From the NCBI GenBank assembly GCA_030272155.1, contig CP126193.1:7874001-7938000 (forward strand): DNA of 64,000 nt, read 5' to 3'. Numbering within the stretch: the first letter of the stretch is position 1; each line of letters starts with the position of its first letter. Of the stretch, positions 22,632-33,010 are shown in pieces. This DNA is from Tetradesmus obliquus (Eukaryota > Chlorophyta > Chlorophyceae > Sphaeropleales > Scenedesmaceae). Made by a program: the position numbers and the translations under genes. The notes under the pieces are model-generated. The model was not told where the DNA came from and searched no databases. It saw only the letters and a program-made list of their open reading frames with translations.

Positions 22632-25350
22632 TCATCCCACGTGCTGGCGCTTGGTCACGCGCGCCACGAAGCCCGACTTGATGGCCTGCACCGTCCTGCT
22701 GGCGCCGCACTGCTGGCAGCGCAGGTGCATGAGGCGTGTGGCGCTGTCCTTGTCCAGCAGCGTGTCCACGCTCTTGCAGCCGGGGCACAGCACGTACCTG
22801 GTGCGACAACAAAGGCAAGGCAGGCAGGTGAGTGTGGCGGGATGATGGGGAGCATGTGATGGGAGGAGCATATGATTGGTGTCAGCAGAGCGCACAGCCA
22901 GACCAGGTTGTACACTGAACGGCAACTGTTGTGAAGTGACCAGCGTCAGACATACATAGTGGCGGACAAATGCTGTTGATGCCGCACAGGAGCAACAGCT
23001 TTTGCATGCAGCTGCTGCCTGTTAATGCCCCAATGTTATCGCAGCCCTGCATGCCGCCCGCCTGCCTCAACATAGCACAGCCTAGCCAATCGGTACAATC
23101 AAGTCGCATATTGCATCTGCCAATCACATATGCCTCGCCCGTGTAGAAATATTATGCAATCTCTCTGTCGACAGCGCTCACTCGTTCACGTAGCGGCGCA
23201 GCACCGTCTCGAAGGATTTGGGCAGGAAGCGGCCCTTGCACACCAGGCGCTGCTGGCCGTCCAGGCTGCCAGATGTGCCCAGCTCGGCCAGCAGGTAGGC
23301 GGACACGTGCTCGTTGTTGCGGTTCATGGCCTTGCACAGGTCCATGAAGTTGGTGAAGACCGTCTTCTTGGTGCCTTCGCGCGCCACCTGAAAGAGGGGT
23401 GGGTGGGTGGGAGGGGGTGGGGCAACAGTGAGTTGATAAGGGGGTGAGGCCACGGCAACAGGATTGAGGCACAGCAACGGCAGCGCACGCACGCCAGTTG
23501 AAGGCTGCCGAAGGAGTAATCGCGCAGTGCGCCCAGGTTGCATGCGTGGCGTGGTATCAGAGGAGCCGTGAGCACATGCATCAGGCCGAGTGCCTGTTCT
23601 GTTCTGAAACAGCAGAGCAACACACTGTCCCTGCTGCTGCTGCTGCCACCGGCACGCCTGGCTGCTGCTGCTGCTGCTGCTGCTGGTGGTGGTACCAGTG
23701 CTGCTGCTGGTGCTGGTATGCATGCTGCTGCCGGGCCCCGCACCTGGGGCGGCTTGAGCACTGTGCGGCGGCGCTCTCCGGTGAGCTCCGGGTTGCGCTC
23801 ACGCAGGATGCCAAACACGCGGTCTGTTGTAGGAACGCGTGTGCAGCAGCATGAAGAGACACAGGCAGCAGGCAGCGCAGCATATGGTGAGGAGGGGCAA
23901 CTCGAGAACGTACGTCTGCAAGCAGGCAGACAAATGACATCCTGCCACCCCGCTGCATCCGCACAGCTGCATCCACACACAACGGTCATACATGCATGCG
24001 CGCTTCAGGCCACCTGTCACGGCATGTGTCGCCCGCATGCCGTCTCCCGGTGGACAAGCTTCTGCGGCAGGTCACAGCAGGCTATGCCACGCAGGCAGCT
24101 GATCATGCCGGAGCTGAGCCGCATTGGCATCGGCAGCCGCAGCAGCCGCAGCAACAGCAGCAGCAGCAGCACCAGCTCACCCAGCAGCTCGTCGTAGGTG
24201 TACTCGCGGTCGCTGTTGCTCCACGCAAACTTGCCCGCGCCCTCGCCGCGCTCGGCCGCCTCTGCCTCAGCCTCTGGGTCGGCCTCGGCCTCCAGCCCAA
24301 ACTCATCAGCACGCGTCTGCGTAACACAGCAAACAAAGCACCAGGCCAGGTGTTTAGTGGCAAGGTGCAAGTAGGACAAGCAGCGAACAGGGCCCTGGCC
24401 AACAGGATGGCCTTAGCCGCAGCCTCCAAATTGCCCTCCAGTCTAAACTCGCCAGCATGCGCCTGCAAGAAACGGGTGTTAGAAGGGGACAGCAGTTCCA
24501 AGGTGTGTTGGTAGCTGCCACTGCTGCACTCTCCGTTCGCCACCGCCCCAGTTTGGCGTTGGCTGCACACAACTGCATACCGCTGCCGACACGACACTGT
24601 TGCACCATCAATACCAGCAGCCTGCTTTGGCTTGAGCGTCGCGCGGACAGGAGCCACGCATGCTCGCGTTTGCAAATGCGCAATCATTTGCTCGTCGTGT
24701 GCTGTCCATGTGCTGTCTAGTGCTGCTGCGCAGCTGCACTGGCTGCTGCAGATGCACAAGATGCAGCCACTGCTCTCTGGCTCACCTTCTTCTTCTTTTT
24801 CTTCTTTTTCAGCGACAGGTCTACTAGCAGGTCCTCGTCCTCTGCTGGCTGCTCTCCCGCTGCTGCTGCTGCTGCTGCTGCTTCGCCATCCTCTGCCTGC
24901 ATAGACAGAGCAACACCAGGCGATCAATACTACTTAAGTGTTACCGGCACAGCTGCAGGAGCAATGCATGCACCGCCCAAGATGAGCACATGCTGATGCT
25001 CATGCATTGCTCTTAATCAGAGTCCTTCGTCAGCTTTGTCCCCAGCAGCAGCTGACATGCAGTAAACAGGCAAACACGTGCATGGCTGCTGAAGTGTAAC
25101 CCTGGCTCTGCTTGTGCTCACCGCTGGCTCAGCTGCTGCATCCTTTTTCTTCTTTTTCTTCTTCTTGCCTAGGTCTAGTGTAAGCTCGCCATCGTCGACT
25201 GCATGATCAGGCAGGACAACAGGGTGAGCACTGCTGCTGTGTCTGTGCAGCTGCACACTTATCGCGATCCCTCGCCCAGCGGCACCAACCCTGACCTGCT
25301 AGTTCGTCTAGTTTCTCCTGCACCTCATTAACCTGCTCCTCGTCAGTCAT
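22632..25350 (-). CDS. eIF2B2-type beta subunit (EIF2S2 orthologue): Translation initiation factor eIF2 subunit beta
   Basis: Beta subunit of eIF2, which carries Met-tRNAi to the 40S ribosome as a GTP complex. Seven exons, 25350-25296, 25198-25122, 24896-24786, 24316-24181, 23823-23744, 23387-23182 and 22797-22632, all close in phase and give about 276 residues, close to plant eIF2-beta. MTDEEQVNEVQEKLDELA starts the protein. Exons 2 and 3 each encode one lysine box (eight Lys after LDLG and after VDLSL), the sites that in other species bind eIF5 and eIF2B. The core domain follows (YTYDELLGRVFGILRE region, then FTNFMDLCKAMNRN). The C-terminal zinc ribbon is CPGCKS ... CQQCGAS (C-x2-C twice). 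The intron before exon 4 contains a decayed copy of the start of exon 4. Confidence 0.93.
24421..24465 (-). repeat. Decayed copy of the eIF2-beta exon 4 start with its acceptor
   Basis: On minus, GCAG followed by a GCATGCTGGCGAGTTT-type stretch resembles the true exon 4 start (GTGCTGATGAGTTT after GCAG at 24316). The frame stays open, but no good donor follows, so it reads as a decayed exon-edge duplicate, not an alternative exon. Confidence 0.65.
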
Positions 25351-25860
25351 GGCGCTGCGATCAAGTGCTCAGTGGTTTGCGGCTGATAGAAGATCACAAG
25401 CTTGACAGGTGATACCAAGCTTTCAAGTAATGCTTGTTTTAGAGCAGTGATCGGTGGAGGGGCAGGCACAGCCTTACAGCAGACACGCACAGAACACCAA
25501 GGTGGTGAGGGTTGTAGCGAGAGAGGAACACACTGAACTGAGCTTTAAGAACTAAATGTTGATAATTTTAGTAGTGATTGCGTTAGTTTGTCAAATGCAG
25601 TGATCTCAGAGCGAATAGTGTCGCGTTTGCTCAAACTAAATCGACAGCTGCAGTACTGCATGGAACGGGGTGCAGCTACCGCGTGTGTAACTTGAAAATA
25701 TCAATAAACGTACTGTTTAAATCTGTAATGCGTGTGGTGGTTGGAGACACAAGACGACAGCAAGGCCTACAGCTGATACAGCAGCACAGGAGAGAGGCAC
25801 AGCTTTCACGTTAAAGCCACACGGCTGTGCTTCCCAGCAGGCTTTGGGTATTGCAACACC
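25351..25860. other. Divergent promoter region, eIF2-beta and MAPKK
   Basis: About 510 bases separate the two ATGs, and both promoters must lie here. The part near 25550-25720 is more AT-rich than its surroundings. No exon was seen. Confidence 0.6.
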
Positions 25861-28800
25861 ATGAAGCGTGCCATCAGGCCTGTTCCTATCATGGTGCCTC
25901 TGGAGGAGCCACCAAGCGACTTCAAACTGTGAGCATCGCTACCCATGCAGAACAGCCAACTGCACTCTGAAGTGCCGTGCATGCTGCTGACGCTGTCACT
26001 GTGCTTCTGTTACTTACTGCATGATGGTGCACGTTGTTTGCCTGCTGCAGTACCGACAGCGGTGTATTTGAACAGGGGGGCATTGTGGTCAGCAAGGCCG
26101 GCTGCATCATCAAGTCGGCAGCAGCTCAGTCAGATGCAGGCGCCGCACAGCTTGATTCAAGCAAGCGAGAGTGAGTGCAAGCCGTACCAGGGTGGCGTGC
26201 AGCTTTATTCATAACGCAATATCATGTGCCAGCCGTGCTCAGTGCGTGCTGCTGCAGAGGTCTTTCAGAAGCAGTTGAGCATGTATACAGCTGCCACTTC
26301 ACCTGCAGCACGATGACAGCAATTTGCGTTGGCTGCTGCTGTGACTTGCAGGCAAAATGAAAGCAGCTGCTGTAGCTCATCAAGGCCAGCATCACGCATC
26401 TCCACGCCAGCAGCTAAATCAGCAGCTGGGGCTGGAGTGTGCAGTACACCAGGCACCACAGCAGCAGCCGCCGCAGCAGCAGCAGGCTTAGAAGCGGATG
26501 CGCAGCGCAGCTCCGCTGCAGCCAACGGAGCAGGTACTCCTGCCAGCAGCAAGGATGCAGGCAGCGGCAGCAGCCCAGCAGCCGGCAGCCCTAGCAGCAG
26601 CAGCAGGCAAGGCAGCAGCCAGTCCGGCATTGCGCTGGATGACTTGCAAGAGATTGCTGTCATAGGCCGCGGCAGCAGCGGCGTGGTCAAGAAGGTGCTG
26701 CACAAGCCCAGCGGGGGCATCTATGTGCTCAAGGTCATCAACTTTGACATGGGCTGCGAGCAGGTGCGGCTGCAAAGCCCCGGCAGTGCAGTGCAGCTGT
26801 GCACAGCTGTGTGCTTGCTCTCGGTGTCGTCGTGCGTAAACTAGTGTGCAAGCATATGCAGGCAGTTATTACAAGCTGAGGTTACGTTGCGGCAGATACT
26901 AGCGGAGCGGCTGCGTGTTGTTGCTTGGCATGTTTGCACAGGCCAGTCTGCAGACTTTGTGTCCTGAGTCAGCAAGCGCGCCTTGGTTGCTGACTGCTGC
27001 TGCTGCTGCCAGGTGCGGCGCCAGGTCACCACTGAGGTGCGGGCCATGGACGGCGCGCGCCACCCGCACATCGTGTCGTACCACCAGAGCTACTTTGCCA
27101 ACGGCGCCATGACCATCCTCATGGAGTTCATGGACGGAGGCTCACTGTGGGACGTGCTGCAGCGGGTGAGGCCAGCACACTGCAGCAGGCACTGCGCATG
27201 TCAGATGCTTGTGTGGTGGAGTGGTACATGACAGTATATGTGAGGCAGGGAAATGCCAGCGCACTGCAGCAGGCGCCGCCTGTCAGCCGTGTGCATGCTG
27301 CAGTGGCTGATGCGAGCCAGACGAGCAGTGGCTGTAACAGCTGCGCATGCGCAGCTGCTGCCGCCAAGCGTCTGGCGTACAAGCAGCAGCCGCATGCTTA
27401 GCTGCATGGCTCATATGCTGCTGCCATGCCTAGCCTTAGACTTGCTGCTCCTGCTGCTCCTGCATTGCTGTCCTGCAACCGCGCAGCACAAGGCCATCCC
27501 GGGGCGCTACCTGCCTGAGCTGGCGCGGCAGGTGCTGCTGGGTCTGTCGCACCTGCACGACGCCGCGCGCATCTGCCACCGCGACATCAAGCCCAGCAAC
27601 CTGCTGCTGTCCAGCAGCGGGCAGCTCAAGATTTCCGACTTTGGCGTGAGCAGCCAGCTCAGCAACAGCATGAGCCGCTGCCTGTCGTGGGTGGGCACGG
27701 TCACCTATATGTCGCCGGAGCGCATCCAGGGCCACAGCTATGGCTTTAACACGGATGTGTGGAGCCTGGGGCTGCTGCTGCTGGAGTGCGCGGTGGGGCG
27801 CTACCCCTACCCGCCGCAGGGCGAGGCCGGCGAGCAGCAGCAGCAGCAGCAGCGGCTGGGCTTCTGGGAGCTGCTGGAGTACATCGGTGAGCAGGAGGAG
27901 GAGGGGGGGAGGCTGAGCTTTTGTTGGAGCAGTAGGCTGGCGTGCTGTGCGTCACAGTGGGTGGCAGGCAGGGCGCAGCAGAGGAGCGAGTATTCCAGCA
28001 CGAGGACACCCGCGCAGCCTTTGGCATCTCTGTGGTGTCGCACGCTGCGCACGGTGTTGCCCTGCTTGCCTCTTGAGACGCCACGCAGGTGCCTGCACTG
28101 GCAGCCACATGCCTGCAATATACCGCGTGCCGGCCCCAAGCTTCATACTTGCCTGCTGCTGTCGCTGCCGCTGTTGCTGCTGCTGCTGCTGCTGCTGCAG
28201 TTGTGGAGCCCGCGCCGAGGCTGCCCGCCAGCCAGTTCGCTCGCGAGCTGGTGGACTTTGTGGGGCAGTGCCTGCAGAAGGACGCCGCGCGCCGCCCCAG
28301 CGCAGCAGACATGCTGGCCCACCCCTTCATCACGCAGGGGGCGCGCGCTGACCTCAGCGAGCTGCTGGCGCCTGCTCCTGCAAGGGCAAAGGCCAAGGCA
28401 GCAGCAGCAGGCGCAGGTGCTGCTGGGAGGGCAGCTGCAGCAGCAGCAGCAGCTGGTGGCGTGTCAGGTGTTGCAAGCAGCAGGAGGGCCATCAGTGCGG
28501 GTGCTGCTGTGCCAGCAGCGGCCGGGGCAGCAGCAGCAGCAGCAGCAGGCAGCAGGCCTGCTGTGCAGCAGCGTGCTGGTGCTGCAGCAGTGAGCAGGAG
28601 CAGCGGTGTCAGGGCTAGCAGCGCCCCCGGACAGAGCGCTGCAGCAGCCTCTGCAGCAGGTGCTGCTGCCGCACTGGGGCCACGGCACAGTGCTGCAGCA
28701 GGTGGACAGCTGGCGCCCTATACCAACAGCTACCAGGTGCGGCCAGCTTCTAGCGGGGTGGTCAAGGTGTGCACACCAACCAAGCAGCAGCAACAGCCAC

Positions 28801-29297
28801 CGCAGCAGCCACCGCAGCAGCGGCAGGCGCAGCCTTCGCTGCGGCAGCAGATGCACCCTGACCTTCAGCAGCACCTGCTCAGCAGGATGCAGGTCTCGCA
28901 GCCGCTGGTGGCACACCACGCACCTGGCCAGCTGGCAGCAGCGCAGCAGCAGCAGCGGCAGCAGCAAGGTGCACAGCAACAGCAGCCTCAACAGCAAAGA
29001 CCGCTAGGACAGCAGCAGCAGCCTCACCAGAGAGTGGTCAGCCAGCAACTACAGCAGCAGCAGCAGCAGCAACACAGCAGACCTGTTGGGCAGTCAGGGC
29101 AGATGCACCAGCACCCGCAGCAGCTGCAGCAGCTACAGCAGCACAGGACGCTGGGACAGCCTGCCAGTCAAGCGCAGTCACCTCAGCAGCAGCCATCTAG
29201 CAGTGGGCCGCTAACGGCGCGCAAACCCACTCCAAGGAAGCCACCTGTGCGGCCGCCATCAGCAGTGCCGTTCCCTCAAAACGTGGGGGCGGCGTAG
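25861..29297 (+). CDS. MAP kinase kinase (plant-type)
   Basis: Dual-specificity kinase of the MEK/MKK family, which phosphorylates a MAP kinase on its TxY loop. Exons 25861-25928, 26051-26170, 26352-26763, 27013-27165, 27487-27886 and 28201-29297 close in phase and give about 749 residues. The N-terminus SGVFEQGGIVVSKAGCII resembles the N-terminal motif of plant MKKs. The kinase domain spans about residues 155-435: P-loop IGRGSSGVVKKV, catalytic Lys in YVLKVINFD, ICHRDIKPSNLLL, ISDFGVSSQL and VGTVTYMSPERI. The activation loop has S-MSRCL-S, which fits the S/T-x5-S/T spacing of plant MAPKKs. A Gln/Ala/Ser-rich tail of about 310 residues follows and is much longer than usual; it may be disordered. 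A TGTAA box lies at 29599-29603. Confidence 0.92.
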
Positions 29298-30210
29298 GCA
29301 GCGTGTACAAGCGGGCGCAGCAGCGGTGCAGTTGTTCTGGGTTCTCAGGACTGTTGTGCATGCAGCTGTGGTGATCATGTGATGCTTTCGCTGCAAAGGC
29401 AGGTGACTGTTTTCTTATGTTGAATACGGGGATATGTGTGGAGTTGCACTCTTTGTCTTGTTCATGCTGTGACTGTTGGCTACAAGCTAAGTCAAGTTGG
29501 TTTGTGCCGTCAGCTGCAGCTCAGCGGAGCCTGCCTCTGCTACTGGCATGCATGCCATATGGCGCACTGGCACGTGCCAGCCACTGCACTGTTGCGGTTG
29601 TAACACCGAGCTACGCGCGTATGGTGGTTCGTGCTGCTGGGGTATGGCATATGCTGCTGACCGTCACATCGCATCGCATCATCCAAAAGGCTGGAACTGT
29701 GCTGGGCGTGCGCACTGCATGCAGCGCAACACTGTTCCGCCATGACGGTGCACTGTTAGACGGCCGAGAGCAGGGGCACTGCAATTACAATTGTAAAGTG
29801 TTTCAGGAAGCACGCCAGTGACAGGATGTCCACCATGAAACAATGCATTGCACTGCAAAATGGCCACGACAACAACAACGCACACAGTCGTCACAAGGAC
29901 GACAAGGCCACACCCTAACCATACCAGCGCTGGAGCCTGCTGCTAGTAAGGCATGATGCACATAGGGTTCAGGTCACGGCGTGGCGCGGCATGACTTTAC
30001 ATGGCATGACAACGGCGCTAAAGCCCGCAGGCGGCGAGTTGAGCGCCACGGCCTGCATCTTCACGCCCATTACTGTCGCACGGCCTGCCTTATAACTGAA
30101 GCGCATAGCGCCCAACATCGGCAGGCCTGTATGCCAGGTCACCACCACCCATAAGCAGCTGCAGACTGCTACCCCTGCTGCTCTGTGCTGCTAGACATCC
30201 AGTGCCTGCC
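29298..30210. other. Convergent 3' intergenic region, MAPKK and SRP68
   Basis: TGTAA boxes occur on plus at 29599-29603 and 29792-29796, and on minus at 30001-29997. They can end the two flanking genes. No coding exon was seen. Confidence 0.55.
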
Positions 30211-30912
30211 TCAGCTGGTGGCGCCTCCCCAGCCGCCAAAGAGGCGCGCAAAAGTGCCCGTGGCGCTGCCCGCTGCTGCCGTCTTGCGCCGCTTCACGCG
30301 GTGGCTGACGTCGGGGTAGTCCACCTCGCCTGCAAGGGGCGCAGGAGAACATTAGGATCACTTTCAAAAGGTAATCTAAAAAAAGCAATCGAAAATTCAA
30401 AATGTTTCAAAAGTTATTCATAAGTTGTTCACAAGTTATTTTTTAAAAAAATTTGAATTCAAGAAAGGGTGGTTGGCAGCAATTTGCCAGCAGTGGTGCA
30501 TGTTGACAGGCCGCAAGCAAGCCGGGGTCAGGATCCAAGCTCATGGTTTAGGGGTTCATGGTTAAAACCTATGCGCTCTGCCGTCATGCTGCCTTGCAAC
30601 AGAAAGATACGCACTGCAGCAGAGTCTGCGCAGCACCCTGCCTACCGCACACAGCATTCCCGTTGTGCTGAGCACGCACTGCATGCATGAGTAGCTCGCA
30701 CGCCAGAAAGACATGCCAAGGTACGCGGTGATATACAGTAATTGCTATTGTCCGCCACGCACCTGCTGCGCTGTCGAGCATGATGGGCCGTGGGCGGATG
30801 GCAGCCAGGGCATACGGCCCCTGGAACAGCCGCGCGCCCTTGCCGCTGCCGCTGCCGCCAAACGACTCCCACGCGTCCAGTGCGTCAGGCAGGTACAGCG
30901 CAGAAGAGGCCT

Positions 30913-30955
<43 letters not shown>

Positions 30956-31659
30956 TTGTGAGCTGCGGGATGATGCAAGATGTGGCTTGAACACGGTGAA
31001 CAGATAGAGCTGTGGGAATGAAGCAATCATCCAAAAAATTTGCCATAAAAGTGGCAGATATTCAAAGTGACGAGCGCACTGCCCAGACACATAGCAAGCT
31101 GAAGCTGTAGAACGCTACCAGCATGCACACAGCAGCATCAAACACATAGCAACGCAGCCACCACCGCACGCTTAGCGCAGTACACACATAAACACACACA
31201 GCGCCGCGCAACAACAAGAACAAAAGCCAACCCCGCCCTGAGCAGGCCACGCACGCAGTGCTGCGCTCACTCACCTGCTGCGCTGCGCCACCCGCCAGGC
31301 CCAGCCCCTCCAGGCCCTTGCCCGGCCCCCGCAGACAGGCACGCTGTCTGAAAACACACCAAGCTAAGGTTGTTGAACGCTACCAGCATGCACACAGTAG
31401 CATAAAACACACAGCAACACACAGTCATCCCCGCGCGCACAGCGCAGCACACACACGCAGCGCCGCCCCCACCTGCTGCGCTGCGCCACCCGCCAGCCCG
31501 AGCCCCTCCAGGCCCTTGCCCGCCCCCTCAGCGCCAGCAGCGCCCTCAGCGGCAGCCTCAGCACACGCCACCAGCAGGTACGAGCCCGCCAGCGCTGCCA
31601 GCTGCTGCAGGCCGGGCAGCGCAGCCCAGGCGGCAGACTCAGACTTGGGCAGCTCCTGC

Positions 31660-31749
<90 letters not shown>

Positions 31750-32954
31750 CAGAGTGCAGCGTGTTGATGTGCAACAAAGATGTGTGCGAAACTGAGACTA
31801 CCACCTTGCATCCACACTACATGGTTTGAATGCTGCTTTGTCAGCACCCAGGCTACCATGTTGAGCTTGCAGAACTGCATTGCTGCACAACCACAGGTAT
31901 ATGCACGCAGCTGCGCCAGCCCTGTGTGGTGTGCCCCACCCACCACGCCAACACTCCTGCGCAAGTCACCCAGCCACTGCATCTCCACGCGCCGCCTCAC
32001 CTCTGTGGCCTCCTGCGCCGCCGCCGCACGCTCCCCCGCCCGCCGGAACAGCCCAGCCGCCTCCGCGTACCGCCCACCCCCCGCAGCCGCCGCCGCCAGC
32101 GCCACGTGCCCCTGGTAGTATGCGCGCCACGCCGCGTAGCCGCCGCCGCGCGCTGCTGCTGCTGCCGCCAGCGCCTCGCCCTGGCGGCCGCCCAGGTGTG
32201 ATGCGTGCTCCTCCAGGTCTGCTGCCAGCTGCGCCAGCGTGGTGGTCAGCCGCACCAGGTCCTCGGGCTTGGCGGGGCTGCAGCAAAAGGCCAAAAAAGA
32301 GAGAAGCGACAGACAGCAGGGGTACAGAATGGGTTTAGAGCTTTGGTGAGGAGCACCAGGTCCTCGGGCTTGGCGGGGCTGCAGCAAAAGGCCAAAAAAG
32401 AGAGAAGCGACAGACAGCAGGGGTACAGAATGGGTTTAGAGCTTTGGTGAGGAGCACCAGGTCCTCGGGCTTGGCGGGGCTGCAGCAAATGGCGAAAAAA
32501 TGCAGGGGCAGGGTTTTGGTTATTGATACGTGGGGTTTAGCACAGGCCTAGGGTGGTGAGGCAAACCAGGTCCTCCAGCTTGGCAGGGCTGCAGACGTGC
32601 AAGCAGGGGAGAGGGCGTGGGGACACGCATCCACGGAGATGTTGGCAGAGGCTGCAGCCACACACACGCACCTGTCTGTGCTCCACTGCGATTGTGAAAC
32701 GCTGAGCAGCCTAACACGATATTATGCTTTAACTGTACAGCTGCGCCTGCGCCTCACCGCTCCTTGCCCTTGCCGCCGCCTGCTGCCTTGCCTGCCGCCT
32801 GCCGCTGCAGGCCAGCTGCAAAGCGTGCCGCTGCATCAGCCGCCGCCACCTCGCCCCGCGCCAGTGAGCCCTCCAGGATGCGCCCCGACAGCGCCTTCTC
32901 CAGCGCAACCAGATCCTCCAGGTCACCCGCGTCTGTAGGGAGAGGTGTCAGGGC

Positions 32955-33010
<56 letters not shown>

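Noticed and set aside
24103-24927. 274-codon open frame across the eIF2-beta locus
   Set aside because: It runs through introns and out of frame with the conserved eIF2-beta exons, whose phases close without it.
32246-32488. Frame PAKPEDLV repeated on minus as a repeat protein
   Set aside because: It is the duplicated start of SRP68 exon 8 read through intron sequence. The unit of 101 bases does not keep frame.
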